Below are positions 49,608-60,829 of a stretch of 64,000 nt of DNA, piece after piece. Positions within the stretch are counted from its first letter, which is position 1, and each line of letters opens with the position of its first letter. The translations under genes and the position numbers were made by a program. The notes below the pieces were generated by a model. It made no database searches. It worked only from the letters and a program-made list of their open reading frames with translations, and had not been told where the DNA came from. The stretch is from an uncultured Acidimicrobiales bacterium (GTDB taxonomy: Bacteria; Actinomycetota; Acidimicrobiia; Acidimicrobiales; SZUA-35). The stretch is from the NCBI GenBank assembly GCA_937922805.1, contig CALAJV010000018.1, positions 124,001 through 188,000 of the forward strand, written 5' to 3'.

Positions 49608-50495
49608 GTGGAGTTACCAGTTGGTGTCTTAGCGATCTACGGGGCGCTTGGCCTTTGGTCGGGTCTGCTGGCATACAGCATCCGCCGCAAAGCCTTCGGA
49701 GCCTTTCTTGGCTTCGGAATACTGCTCTTGCTGTATCTTAATCTTCGCTACTTCTTAGAAGGGGCTCCCGCTGGCATAGCCTTCTTCATTGGTATCTACG
49801 ACTTCTTAAACAACTTCGGCCTATCCGAAGGCGAGACTGCTGGCGGGATGGCCAGCTGTGTCGATAACGCTTGCACTGTCTGGGGCGACCGTTTCTCCCA
49901 GCACTCATCGTGGGGAGTCGCGTTCTATGACCGGTTCGCCAATGGCCCGCAACGGCGAACCAATCTGCTCTACGGACACATCGCTTTCAATTCGATCGCG
50001 TTCGTACTCATGCACCTCCAACTTCTCAGACCTGGCACCGGTGAAAGGGCGTCGCGCCACAAGTTAATCGGTCGAGCAACCTTTGGTGCTATTACGTTCG
50101 GCACGATCTGCGCCATGCTGCTGGCAGCCGAGCATGGGCCGGTCACCGAATACGGCGGAATCATGTCAACCCTGGGCTTCGCCTCGATGTCACTTTGTGT
50201 TTACGGTTGCGCGGTAATGGCAGTCGTTGCTATTCGACGGGGCGACGTTGCCGGCCACAACCGATGGAACATTCGATTTGTCGGATCAATGTGGGGGGCA
50301 TTCTGGATTTTTCGGGTCATGCTCTTCGTGCTCGACCCGCTGCTGCGAAGCTGGGAGGCAGTGGCCTTGCAACTTTGCATCTGGCTATCAGCCCCGCTCG
50401 GAATCGCCTTGGCGGAATTTGTCCGACGACGGCCGGCGAGATCCGAGGGGTTTGTCGCCTCCAGCGGAAACCGAACGCAGTCCGTTGTCGCCTGA
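49608..50495 (+). CDS. DUF2306-like multi-pass membrane protein
   Basis: A 295-residue membrane protein with about eight helices. The region YGHIAFNSIAFVLMHLQLLRPGTGERASRHKLIGRATFGAI and GHNRWNIRFVGSMWGAFWIFRVM follow the DUF2306 pattern (His in helix, H-R-x-x-GR loop, H-x-RW-x-x-R), suggesting possible haem or cofactor histidines. GTG start with a strong GAGGAGG ribosome-binding site. Function unknown. Converges with the acyl-CoA dehydrogenase gene. Confidence 0.78.
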   Translation: MELPVGVLAIYGALGLWSGLLAYSIRRKAFGAFLGFGILLLLYLNLRYFLEGAPAGIAFFIGIYDFLNNFGLSEGETAGGMASCVDNACTVWGDRFSQHSSWGVAFYDRFANGPQRRTNLLYGHIAFNSIAFVLMHLQLLRPGTGERASRHKLIGRATFGAITFGTICAMLLAAEHGPVTEYGGIMSTLGFASMSLCVYGCAVMAVVAIRRGDVAGHNRWNIRFVGSMWGAFWIFRVMLFVLDPLLRSWEAVALQLCIWLSAPLGIALAEFVRRRPARSEGFVASSGNRTQSVVA

Positions 50496-50513
50496 GTGTG
50501 CCTACCGTTGCAA

Positions 50514-51680
50514 CTAGTAACTCTTTGGTAGTCCAAGGCACTTTTGGCCGACGAACGCCAGGATCAAGTTGTTGTTGATTGGGGCCACCTGGTACAGCCT
50601 CGTTTCTCGGAGCTTCCGCTCGATGTCGTATTCCACTGCGAAGCCGAATCCACCGTGGGTGTCGACCGCCGCATTGCCAGCGGCCCACGATGCCTCGCTG
50701 GCTAGCAACTTGCTCATGTTCGCCTCGACCCCGCAAGATTGACCAGAATCAAACAGGTCGGCCGCCTTCCACCGCATTAAATCGGCGGCTTCGATCTGGA
50801 TGTGGGCTTTAGCCAAAGGAAACTGGACACCCTGATTCATACCAATCGGACGATCAAACACCACTCGTTCCTTGGCGTAAGCCGACGCCCGGTCGAGGAA
50901 AAAACGACCATCACCAATGCACTCAGAGGCAATAAGAATGCGCTCCGCATTCATGCCATCAAGTATCTGTTTGAATCCCATCCCTTCAACGCCGATTAGG
51001 GCATCGGCTGGAATCTCGACGTCGTCGAAGAACACTTCGGTGGTCGAGTGGTTCATCATGGTCTCGATCGGATTAATTGTGAGGCCCTCGATCAGGGAGC
51101 CGTCTTCGTTGCGCATCTCTAGCAAGAACACAGATAATCCGTCGGCGCGGTTCTCCACCTCATCGGCCGGTGTAGTCCTGGCCAGCAGCACCATTAGATC
51201 CGAGTACTCGGCTCGTGAGGTCCAAATCTTCTGGCCGTTTATCCGCCAAACATCGCCGTCTCGGACCGCTTTAGTTCGAATGGCTGTGGTATTAGTGCCT
51301 GCGATGGGTTCGGTAACACCAAACGCCTGTAGCCGTTTCCGTCCATCAGCGATTTGGGGCAGGAACGTCTGCTTTTGCTCGTCTGAGCCGTGACGAAGGA
51401 CGGTTCCCATTACATACATTTGGGCGTGACAGGCGCTCGGGTTGCCGCCGCTGGCCGAGATCTCCTCAAGGATTACTGACGCTCCCCCCAAGCTCAAGCC
51501 GCCGCCGCCGTACTCAGTCGGAATCAGGGCCCCAAGCCAACCCTGCTTCGTCAGTTCAGAGACGAACTCTTCGGGGTAGGTACGAGGTTCGAGACTGCGC
51601 CAGTACTCGTTGCCATACTTGTCGCATAGCCTCCGTACTTCGGTCCGGATGACCTCGTGCTGTTCAGACGACCGGTCCAT
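50514..51680 (-). CDS. Acyl-CoA dehydrogenase
   Basis: A 388-residue FAD-dependent acyl-CoA dehydrogenase introducing a 2,3 double bond. LGALIPTEYGGGGLSLGGASVILEEIS (N-terminal helical domain), AFGVTEPIAGTNTTAIRTKA and INGQKIWTSRAEYSDLMVLLART (beta domain with the FAD/substrate motifs), and the C-terminal domain with GVEANMSKLLASEASW and DTHGGFGFAVEYDIERKLRETRLYQVAPINNNLILAFVGQ. ATG 51680 used; longer versions cross the divergent dehalogenase start. Substrate unknown; the divergent haloalkane dehalogenase may be unrelated. Confidence 0.92.
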   Translation of the reverse strand: MDRSSEQHEVIRTEVRRLCDKYGNEYWRSLEPRTYPEEFVSELTKQGWLGALIPTEYGGGGLSLGGASVILEEISASGGNPSACHAQMYVMGTVLRHGSDEQKQTFLPQIADGRKRLQAFGVTEPIAGTNTTAIRTKAVRDGDVWRINGQKIWTSRAEYSDLMVLLARTTPADEVENRADGLSVFLLEMRNEDGSLIEGLTINPIETMMNHSTTEVFFDDVEIPADALIGVEGMGFKQILDGMNAERILIASECIGDGRFFLDRASAYAKERVVFDRPIGMNQGVQFPLAKAHIQIEAADLMRWKAADLFDSGQSCGVEANMSKLLASEASWAAGNAAVDTHGGFGFAVEYDIERKLRETRLYQVAPINNNLILAFVGQKCLGLPKSY

Positions 51681-51762
51681 TGTTCTGTTGTACCTTCCCA
51701 CGGCCAGACCGCTCATAACCAACGTTTGACATAAAGTAACACTTGGCATCAGACTCGGCCAT

Positions 51763-52647
51763 ATGAGCTCCGAACAACCCTTGTCCAAACGGTTCAAGAC
51801 AGTCAACGGTAAGCAAATGGCCTATCACGAGGCTGGTGCTGGCGACCCGATCGTGTTCCTCCACGGGAATCCAACGTCGTCGTATCTGTGGAGGAATATT
51901 GTTCCGTTCGTTTCAGACTCGGCCCGATGTATCGTGCCGGACCTAATCGGCCACGGCGATTCCGACCAGCTCGATGAGACAGGGCCTGATGCGTACACCT
52001 TTGTGCAGCATAGAGAGTTTCTTGATGGCTTATTGGCCCAACTCGACCTTGGTAACCGAATCACATTCGTCGTCCACGACTGGGGCTCTGCTCTCGGGTT
52101 CGACTGGGCTAATCGACATCGAGACCGAATCGCGGGACTGGCTTACATGGAAGCGATTGTCCGCCCAATGACTTGGCAAGAGTGGCCTGCTACGGCAACA
52201 GAGATTTTTAGGGCTATGCGCTCAGAGAGCGGTGAAGAAATGATCATGACAAAGAATCTGTTCGTGGAAGCAATTCTTCCTGCGTCGATCATTAGAGATT
52301 TAGCCGAAGATGAGATGAACGAATATCGCCGCCCATTCATCGAGCCCAGCAGCCGTCGACCAACACTGACGTGGCCTCGCCAAATCCCACTCGATGGCGA
52401 GCCAGCCGATGTGGTCGAGATCGTCCAGTCGTACGCCGATTGGTTGTCGGAATCTCAGGTTTCGAAACTCTTCGTCAACGCTGACCCAGGAACGATTCTG
52501 ACCGGCCCCCAGCGAGAGTTTGCCCGGAGCTGGCCTAATCAGACTGAAGTCACCGTGTCTGGATCACACTTCATTCAAGAAGACAGCCCAACGGAAATCG
52601 GACAGGCAATCGCATCTTGGTTCAGTTCCCTTACTCGCGGCTCCTAG
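51763..52647 (+). CDS. Haloalkane dehalogenase (alpha/beta hydrolase)
   Basis: A 294-residue hydrolase that replaces halogen with hydroxyl in haloalkanes. HGNPTSSYLWRNIVPF carries the halide-stabilising Asn and oxyanion hole; VVHDWGSALGFDWANRH has the nucleophilic aspartate followed by the halide-binding Trp (about 106-107); the catalytic acid position is at EAIVRP (Glu, as in DhaA/LinB, HLD-II type); the histidine is in VSGSHFIQEDSP (about 272). Length matches LinB/DhaA. ATG start. No adjacent alcohol dehydrogenase. Confidence 0.93.
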   Translation: MSSEQPLSKRFKTVNGKQMAYHEAGAGDPIVFLHGNPTSSYLWRNIVPFVSDSARCIVPDLIGHGDSDQLDETGPDAYTFVQHREFLDGLLAQLDLGNRITFVVHDWGSALGFDWANRHRDRIAGLAYMEAIVRPMTWQEWPATATEIFRAMRSESGEEMIMTKNLFVEAILPASIIRDLAEDEMNEYRRPFIEPSSRRPTLTWPRQIPLDGEPADVVEIVQSYADWLSESQVSKLFVNADPGTILTGPQREFARSWPNQTEVTVSGSHFIQEDSPTEIGQAIASWFSSLTRGS

Positions 52648-52770
52648 TCGAGAATATACGCGTAGCCTGATGACCGAAACACTTGCAAATTGGCTTTGTT
52701 CCGTTCGATATAGAAGTGTTCTGGAACTGGCCTTGACTCTCCCCCGAGGGGAGCCCTGAAGGTAGTGGAC

Positions 52771-53601
52771 ATGACATTGATGCCCATCGGACGATTTGCT
52801 AAGGCCTCACGGCTGTCGGTTAAATCGCTTCGCAACTACGACGAATCTGGTTTACTCAAAGCCAGTGAGGTCGATCCGCAATCAGGCTACCGATACTATT
52901 CGGTCACCCTGCTGGCCCGGGCCGACGCGATACGGTCGTTGCGTATCGTGGGGATGCCGTTGGCCATGATCAAAGAGACCCTTGATGGCGAAGCAACCGA
53001 ACAGGTATTGATGTCGCACCTCGAATCGCTGGAACATCAGCGAGACGAGTTGAACCGACAGGCGCAGGAACTACAGCGCCGAATCAACCTAAAGGAATAC
53101 GCTATGAACACTCAAGCCATAATCAAGAATCACCCAGCGCAAACCGTTGCGTCCTGGCGGACGAAAACCACGCACGACCGAATTTTCTCCGATATCCCGG
53201 CTGGCTTTGGCAAGGTTATGTCCTGCCTTGGAATGAACAAGATCGATCCATCTGGAATTCCGTTCACACTCTACTACCAGGCTCCCGACGGGGATACTAA
53301 GGGCGACATTGCAATGAGCGTTCCGGTGGCCGAGATTCCTGAGCTGGCTGAATCCGGAGATGTGAACTTCGCTGCGCTTCCCGCTGAAACTACCGTGTCG
53401 GTTACCCACCAAGGGTCCTATTCCAACATGGGCGAGTCGTATGCCTCGGTCGTGACTTGGATTCAGCAGCATGGACACACAATCGTCGGACCGGCGCGCG
53501 AGATCTACCTAAATAGCCCGGACCAGGTCGAGGAGGAGAACCTCCTTACCGAGATTCACTTCCCAATTGATTTTGATGTCTCAACCAACGAGGTTGCATG
53601 A
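52771..53601 (+). CDS. MerR-family regulator with GyrI-like (AraC effector-binding) domain
   Basis: A 276-residue multidrug-type regulator (BmrR/TipA layout). MPIGRFAKASRLSVKSLRNYDESGLLKASEVDPQSGYRYYS is the MerR HTH with the dimer coiled coil to about 110; from about 118 (IIKNHPAQTVASWRTKT) a GyrI-like domain binds small molecules. ATG 52771 fits GAAGG eight bases upstream; GTG 52765 is too close to it. The stop overlaps the MGMT-like gene (ATGA), so regulator and that protein are co-expressed. Confidence 0.9.
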   Translation: MTLMPIGRFAKASRLSVKSLRNYDESGLLKASEVDPQSGYRYYSVTLLARADAIRSLRIVGMPLAMIKETLDGEATEQVLMSHLESLEHQRDELNRQAQELQRRINLKEYAMNTQAIIKNHPAQTVASWRTKTTHDRIFSDIPAGFGKVMSCLGMNKIDPSGIPFTLYYQAPDGDTKGDIAMSVPVAEIPELAESGDVNFAALPAETTVSVTHQGSYSNMGESYASVVTWIQQHGHTIVGPAREIYLNSPDQVEEENLLTEIHFPIDFDVSTNEVA

Positions 53602-54002
53602 TGATGGCTACCTCTTGGCAGCAACGTTTCGACACGGCGAAGCCGACGTTCAGCAAAGTGAACGACAAGAAATTTGCCGACCTCGAAGCAGGAACATCAG
53701 TATTGATCCCCAGTCCAGCTGATATTCAAGCCGAAATCGACTCGGTTGGTCCCAAGCAACAAATTTCGTTTGGCGAACTTCGAAAACGACTTGCGGAACG
53801 TCACCTTGCTGATGGAACGTGCCCCGTGATGTGTGGAATGAACCTTCGAATCGTTGCCGAGGTTGTCTTTGATGCTCTCGACGCTGGTGTTCCGACCGAA
53901 CACGTAACTCCAGTGTGGAACGTGATCGATCCGAAGAGCGGCTTAGCTCAAAAGCTCAACGGTGGATCCAAGCGAGTTACGGCGCTCCGATCATCGGCCT
54001 AG
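53598..54002 (+). CDS. MGMT-like (alkyltransferase-like fold) protein without reactive cysteine motif
   Basis: A 134-residue soluble protein resembling a small actinobacterial family annotated as MGMT-like: the pattern is SWQQRFDTAKPTFSKVNDK, then GTSVLIPSPADIQAEIDSV, ISFGELRKRLAERHLADGTCPVMCGMNLRIVAEVVFDA and HVTPVWNVIDPKSGLAQKLNGG, where relatives have TCPLTTGI and a KFPGG end. The alkyl-acceptor PCHR motif of true MGMT is absent, so direct DNA dealkylation is unlikely. Co-translated with the MerR-GyrI regulator. Confidence 0.65.
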   Translation: MMMATSWQQRFDTAKPTFSKVNDKKFADLEAGTSVLIPSPADIQAEIDSVGPKQQISFGELRKRLAERHLADGTCPVMCGMNLRIVAEVVFDALDAGVPTEHVTPVWNVIDPKSGLAQKLNGGSKRVTALRSSA

Positions 54003-54065
54003 AGGAAGGTTGGAACGAACCTAAGTCGAAACGGTCCCGGACCGTTTTGGGCATAAACTAGCCTC

Positions 54066-54572
54066 ATGACTGAAGACTTTGAAGGCGGCGCTTGGGGCGA
54101 AGGGGTACCGACTGGCTCTGGTGACGCTGTCGACTATGGTGGTCCGGCGGCGACACAATTCGCAGCTCAGCCGGGCCATCTGCCTGTTGATCAGCCACCC
54201 GGTGGCGTCGGACACCAGGTGCCGCCGGTCGGTGCAGCGCCATATCAGCCCTTTCAAGGCCAGCCGTACCTGCAACCCCAGTTCTCGCCGTATCAGCGGC
54301 CGGACGGAACCCAACAGGCGCTTCTAGTTTCGTTGATTTCGCTTATTCTCGGATTCTTCTGCACCGTCGGATTCCTGGGCTCGCCGTTTGGGATGATCCT
54401 TGGCCGGAAAGAAATAGCGGCTATCGATGCTGGTTTGACTGACCCGATCAATCGATCAACTGCGGTGATCGCTTTCGTTTGTGGAATTATTGGGACAGTG
54501 ATTTTGGCGCTAATTGTGCTGGGCCTGGTGGCGATACTGGGTTTCGCTCTTTTCGTTGAAGGCACCAACTAG
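54066..54572 (+). CDS. DUF4190-like small membrane protein with Pro/Gln-rich N-terminus
   Basis: A 168-residue protein: disordered N-terminal ~80 residues rich in Pro, Gly and Gln, then two membrane helices (about 88-110 and 137-163) separated by GRKEIAAIDAGLTDPINRST. The layout (LLVSLISLILGFFC...GSPFGMILGRKEI) is that of DUF4190-like actinobacterial proteins of unknown function. A weak hairpin CCTGG/CCAGG follows at 54575-54589. The 285 bp to the next gene hold nothing else recognised. Confidence 0.75.
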   Translation: MTEDFEGGAWGEGVPTGSGDAVDYGGPAATQFAAQPGHLPVDQPPGGVGHQVPPVGAAPYQPFQGQPYLQPQFSPYQRPDGTQQALLVSLISLILGFFCTVGFLGSPFGMILGRKEIAAIDAGLTDPINRSTAVIAFVCGIIGTVILALIVLGLVAILGFALFVEGTN

Positions 54573-54857
54573 TTCCTGGTACTGCCAGGTTCGGATGATG
54601 TCTCAGAATCAATGGGCGACCTATGAGTAAGCAATCTTGTCACCGCTCAACCAATGTTCTCCAATGATGCCGAGTTCTTTCCGGGCGAGCCGAAGTCATG
54701 GGGTCTCAGTTTCAAATCAACGAAGAGTCCGGGTTTACTTGAGAATGTGGCTTAGGGACAGATGCGTCTCCGTGTGGAGCTGATGCTAGATTATCAGGTT
54801 CTTAAATTTCCAAGTTTGATGTGTCGTTACTTGGTTAGGTCTTCTAGCTTTAGAGAG

Positions 54858-55397
54858 ATGTCGGCCACCAGAATCGATAGCAGGAAATGGTTAGCATTGG
54901 CGCTGAGCCTGAGCCTGTTCGCTGCATCATGCGGAGGTGCCACCGATACGTCCGATTCGAGCAACGCTGATACTTCACCGTCAGGTGTTGAGACGAGCGG
55001 TGACCCTCGACTCGTCGGCGAGTTTGCGACCATCGATCAAGCAACCTTTGATTTAGCCTCAATCCAAGGCGAAGATACCGTTTTATGGTTCTGGGCTCCC
55101 TGGTGACCATTTTGACGAGCAGAATCCTCCACGGTCGTGGAGGTCAGTAACGAGTTCGGGGATGAGGTTAACTTTGTCGGAATCCCTGGGTTAAGCGATG
55201 TCACTTCGATGGAACGCTTCGTAGCCGAAACTGGCACCGAAGGTGTCACTCATATTCCGGATCCCGACGGGGTGCTCTGGGATCGGTTTGAAGTCAAGCA
55301 ACACCGAACCTACATCATGATTAATGACGACGGCACAGTTGAAGTCACTGACTATGGTTCGCTCCGCCAAGACGTTGTCGACCTGATTGCTAGCTAA
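54858..55397 (+). CDS. Selenocysteine thioredoxin-fold lipoprotein (DsbE/DsbF-MPT53-like) with a U-P-F-U active site
   Basis: Reading through TGA at 55104-55106 and 55113-55115 gives a 179-residue protein. Residues 1-30 form a lipoprotein signal (Arg/Lys start, hydrophobic run, lipobox FAASC). [15 protein letters not shown] (U at 83 and 86) replaces the WCPFC redox motif of secreted actinobacterial DsbE/DsbF (MPT53, Rv1677) proteins, followed by [19 protein letters not shown] and [12 protein letters not shown] as in those proteins. Without read-through the redox domain would be lost. The cis-Pro before the last strands appears to be Arg (QHRTYIM), by eye. A 7-bp SECIS-like hairpin follows. 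ATG 54858 is preferred over longer versions because it starts the signal. It ends 8 bp inside the convergent copper-ATPase gene. Presumably extracytoplasmic thiol or peroxide chemistry. Confidence 0.85.
55126..55143 (+). promoter_or_regulatory. Bacterial SECIS element of the thioredoxin-fold gene
   Basis: CCTCCAC (55126-55132), loop GGTC (55133-55136), GTGGAGG (55137-55143): seven perfect pairs. It starts 10 nt after the second TGA and 19 nt after the first, so one hairpin may serve both codons. The GGUC loop is shared with the SECIS of the Ldi gene and with E. coli fdhF. Confidence 0.8.
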
Positions 55398-57534
55398 TGC
55401 GTCGGTAACCGGCGAACCGTCGAAGCCGAAGGCTGTTCGATACTACGAACAGCGACGATAGCCCCATAGCTCCAGCTGCGATCATGGGGTTTAAAACCCC
55501 GAGCGCAGCCAAGGGGATTGCCGCCGCGTTGTAAGCAAACGCCCAGAACAAGTTACCTTTGATGGTGGCCAACGTGCGGCGGGCTAGCGCGATTGCATCG
55601 GCTACTGCCCTCAGATCGCCAGCGACAACTGTGAGGTCAGAGGCTTCGATCGCAACATCAGTCCCAGTTCCGATTGCGATTCCAAGGTCGGCTTGGGCTA
55701 AAGCTGGGGCGTCGTTGATTCCATCTCCGACCATGGCAACGCGGTGCCCGGCCTCTTGAAGGCGCTTTACCTCAGCCACCTTGCCATCAGGTAGCACTTC
55801 GGCGATCACCTCGTCGACCCCGACGAGCTTGGCAACCGACTCGGCAGTTCGTCGATTGTCGCCGGTCAGCAGCATAACTGAAAGGCCTAGGTCGTGTAGA
55901 GCTGCGACGGCTGTCCTTGAGGTGGCCTTCACTTGATCGGAAACGACCAGCACCGCTTCGGCTTGTTGATTGCGGCCAACGAAGACGGCGGTCGACCCTT
56001 TTCTTTCGACCTCGGCCGCTTCGGCTTCGAGCTCGTCGCTGATTTGGTCGAACATTGACCGGCGCCCGACCCGCACTTCGATGCCATTAATGAAGCCAGA
56101 GACTCCGAACCCTGGTCGGTTCTGAAAGTCAACGACTAGATCGTGGCTTGTTGAGGCGGTGCTTATGGCGTGGGCGATCGGATGTTCGCTCCTAGCCTCT
56201 AACGACGCGGCGAAGCGCAACAGCTCGGATGAATTGGCGTTGGGCGCGATGACATCAACGAGCTCCATCCGCCCTTCGGTTACGGTGCCGGTTTTGTCGA
56301 GAATTGCGATATCGACTGATCTCGTATCCTCGAGGACTTCTCCCCCTTTGATTATCACCCCAAGTTGAGCCCCTCGCCCAGAGCCGACCAGTATTCCTAG
56401 CGGCGTCGCTAACCCGAGGGCACAGGGGCAGGCGATAATTAGAACGGCAACGGCGGCGGTAAAAGCTTCATTCGCCTCGTGGCCGGTAAGAAACCAGACG
56501 ATCAGCGTGGCTATGCCAGTTGCGATGGCCAAAGGAACGAAGATGGCAGAGACCCTGTCAGCTAGACCTTGCACTTCCGCCTTACTGCCTTGGGCTTGGT
56601 CGACGAGGCGAACGATCTGAGCCAGCGCGGTGTCGGAACCGACTCGGGTAGCTTCAACAGTCAATGAGCCGTTGGTGTTTATCGTCGCTCCGATCACTTC
56701 ATCGCCGATTGTGACCTCGACCGGCACCGGTTCGCCTGTCACCATTGACATATCGATAGCCGAAGCACCTTCAACCACACGACCGTCAGTGGCGATCTTC
56801 TCCCCTGGTCTGACCAGAAAACGCATCCCAACTGCCAGTTCGTCGAGCTCGATGTCGGAACCATCTTCCAACCTTGCTGTCCGAGCTCCAAGGTCAGCGA
56901 GTGCCCGAATAGCGTCACCGGACCGACGCTTTGCTCGCAGCTCGAAGTACTTTCCTAACAAGATTAGCGTTACGATCACAGCGCCGGTCTCGAAATAGAT
57001 GTGACCGCCTTCAAGACTTGCTACGAGGACTACTGCCGACCATAGCCAGGCGGAGATCGACCCTAGCGAAACCAGCGTGTCCATCGTAGTGGCGCCGTGG
57101 CGGAGGTTCAGCACTGCTGTTCGGTGGAAACTCCAACCGCACCAGAGAACCACTGGTGTGGACATGGCGGCGACGATCCATTCCCAGCCCGAAAATTGCA
57201 ACGGCGCTACCATGGACAAAAGAGCCGTTGGCGCCGCGAGCACTATGGCAACAATCACCCGTCGGCGCAGATCCGCTTCCCGCCGAGTCTCGGCTTCGTC
57301 GGTCTCACCTTGTTCGACGACCGTATAGCCAAGCCCTTGAATGGCCGCTTGAAAGACGTCGTTCGTGATGGCTGGGTCGTGGATCACCGTTGCCTGACCG
57401 GTGGCGAAGTTGACCGTCGACCCAGTGACTCCATCAAGTTTGGACAGCTGCCGTTCGATCTGGTTGGCGCAAGCGGCACAACTCATACCGTCAACGGCCA
57501 GATCAGATCGCAGCTGCTGGTCTTTTAGCGTCAT
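55390..57534 (-). CDS. copA: Copper-exporting P1B-type ATPase CopA
   Basis: A 714-residue Cu+ pump. One N-terminal metal-binding domain with [11 protein letters not shown], eight membrane helices including [14 protein letters not shown] (CPC ion path), phosphorylation site [13 protein letters not shown] motif SEHPIAHAI and hinge [17 protein letters not shown]. The start ATG 57534 is supported by a CueR-type promoter whose -10 ends 7 nt before it (see 57542-57573), so the mRNA is probably leaderless. Regulated by the MerR gene upstream. The 3' end overlaps the convergent selenoprotein gene by eight bases. Confidence 0.96.
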   Translation of the reverse strand: MTLKDQQLRSDLAVDGMSCAACANQIERQLSKLDGVTGSTVNFATGQATVIHDPAITNDVFQAAIQGLGYTVVEQGETDEAETRREADLRRRVIVAIVLAAPTALLSMVAPLQFSGWEWIVAAMSTPVVLWCGWSFHRTAVLNLRHGATTMDTLVSLGSISAWLWSAVVLVASLEGGHIYFETGAVIVTLILLGKYFELRAKRRSGDAIRALADLGARTARLEDGSDIELDELAVGMRFLVRPGEKIATDGRVVEGASAIDMSMVTGEPVPVEVTIGDEVIGATINTNGSLTVEATRVGSDTALAQIVRLVDQAQGSKAEVQGLADRVSAIFVPLAIATGIATLIVWFLTGHEANEAFTAAVAVLIIACPCALGLATPLGILVGSGRGAQLGVIIKGGEVLEDTRSVDIAILDKTGTVTEGRMELVDVIAPNANSSELLRFAASLEARSEHPIAHAISTASTSHDLVVDFQNRPGFGVSGFINGIEVRVGRRSMFDQISDELEAEAAEVERKGSTAVFVGRNQQAEAVLVVSDQVKATSRTAVAALHDLGLSVMLLTGDNRRTAESVAKLVGVDEVIAEVLPDGKVAEVKRLQEAGHRVAMVGDGINDAPALAQADLGIAIGTGTDVAIEASDLTVVAGDLRAVADAIALARRTLATIKGNLFWAFAYNAAAIPLAALGVLNPMIAAGAMGLSSLFVVSNSLRLRRFAGYRRIS

Positions 57535-57541
57535 GGCTACA

Positions 57542-57573
57542 AGTCTAGACCTTCCATCCAACTAGAAGGTCAA
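57542..57573 (-). promoter_or_regulatory. CueR-type copA promoter/operator
   Basis: On the minus strand: -35 TTGACC (57573-57568), 20-bp spacer, -10 TAGACT (57547-57542). The spacer contains the palindrome GACCTTC-N10-GAAGGTC (57571-57548 on the minus strand). Over-long spacers are typical of MerR-activated promoters, and the sequence is close to the E. coli copA promoter (TTGACCTTCC...GGAAGGT). Transcription would begin at or next to the A of the copA ATG. Confidence 0.85.
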
Positions 57574-57574
57574 G

Positions 57575-58000
57575 TTATTCCTCGACCGGTGCTTGGCCTG
57601 GTGCCGAGGTAGCGATAACTTGGCAACGGTTGGGGTCGGCACACAATACTGGATCAAGCGACCGAGCTCGAGCCGCTAGTGCCCGCAATGCGTCGCGAGC
57701 CTGTTCAAGCCGGGCAATTTGGATGTCGAGTTCATCTAAGTGGCGGTCCAACAACGCCGTGGTATGAGCACAAGATCGCTCCCCCCGGCTTTTGAGTTCT
57801 AGCACCGACGCAATTTCCGACAATGTAAGCCCAGTCGCTTGAGCCTGGCGCACAAAGCGTAGTCGTTCGACTGAAGCCTCATCGTAATCCCGATACCCCG
57901 AAGCCGTACGCTCTGGTTCTTCTAGCAACCCAAGGCTCTCGTAGTACCGAATCGTCTTGGTCGATACGTCTGCTTTCTGCCCTAACTCACCGATCCTCAT
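57575..58000 (-). CDS. MerR-family copper-responsive regulator (CueR-like)
   Basis: A 141-residue MerR: MRIGELGQKADVSTKTIRYYESLGLLEEPERTASGYRDYDE (HTH), then a long coiled coil and the C-terminal metal-binding loop DPVLCADPNRCQVI with two cysteines, the CueR/HmrR-type C-x-n-C arrangement for Cu(I); another cysteine sits at ERSCAHT. It lies just upstream of copA and the copA promoter lies between the two, so it activates the ATPase gene on copper binding. Confidence 0.9.
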   Translation of the reverse strand: MRIGELGQKADVSTKTIRYYESLGLLEEPERTASGYRDYDEASVERLRFVRQAQATGLTLSEIASVLELKSRGERSCAHTTALLDRHLDELDIQIARLEQARDALRALAARARSLDPVLCADPNRCQVIATSAPGQAPVEE

Positions 58001-58129
58001 CCACCGAACCTAGCCGGTATCGCTACTCCACACGCGAGAACATCTCGCTCCAGCCGACTTGGGCCGCAAGCGAGATGTCCTCATAACTACATTTACTTGG
58101 TTGGTTCCGCTCCTAATCGGAGCAGATAG

Positions 58130-60307
<2,178 letters not shown>

Positions 60308-60391
60308 CTATTCCGGGTTGGGTATTGCAGGTATTCAAATTATTCTGTGACGCCGAACCGGCGGCGTTGGCCCATGGCCGTTGGCCGTGAT

Positions 60392-60829
60392 CTAGGGCGT
60401 CTTGCATTGAGGGCACTGCCCCCAATACACAACTTCAGCCTCGTCGATTTCGAAACCGTGATCGGTCTCTGCGGTAAGGCACGGGGTTTCACCAACGGCG
60501 CAATCAATATCGACCATGACACTACAAGTTCTACAAACAAGGTGATGATGATTGTCGCCGACGCGGTCCTCATATCGAGCGACCGATCCTGTCGGCTGAA
60601 TCTTCCTGATCAATCCCTTCTCGACGAATATACCTAACGTGTCATAGACGGCTTGACGAGAAACGGAACCGATGTTGGATCGAACATCATCTGTTAGTTC
60701 TTCGGTTGTGGCGTGCGGTCGGGCCGATACTGCTGCCATGACCGCGACCCGCTGAACTGTAACCTGCAGGCCGTGGCCTTTCAGTTGTTGTTCCACGGCG
60801 AGATCCACAGTGAATAACCTAGGCAGCAT
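60392..60829 (-). CDS. Fur-family regulator (FurA/PerR-like)
   Basis: A 145-residue Fur protein: HTH with ATTEELTDDVRSNIGSVSRQAVYDTLGIFVEKGLIRKI, metal/dimer part DNHHHLVCRTCSVMVDIDC and structural zinc pairs CRTC and CPQC. Upstream of katG in the same direction, so it most likely represses katG and itself and is relieved by peroxide, as mycobacterial FurA. ATG 60829 is used; a TTG five codons upstream is possible. Confidence 0.92.
   Translation of the reverse strand: MLPRLFTVDLAVEQQLKGHGLQVTVQRVAVMAAVSARPHATTEELTDDVRSNIGSVSRQAVYDTLGIFVEKGLIRKIQPTGSVARYEDRVGDNHHHLVCRTCSVMVDIDCAVGETPCLTAETDHGFEIDEAEVVYWGQCPQCKTP

Noticed and set aside
54858..55397. TGA reassigned to Cys or Trp throughout the genome
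   Set aside because: Many genes in the window end normally at TGA (for example at 2904, 3722, 12569 and 15526), and read-through there would run into overlapping genes.
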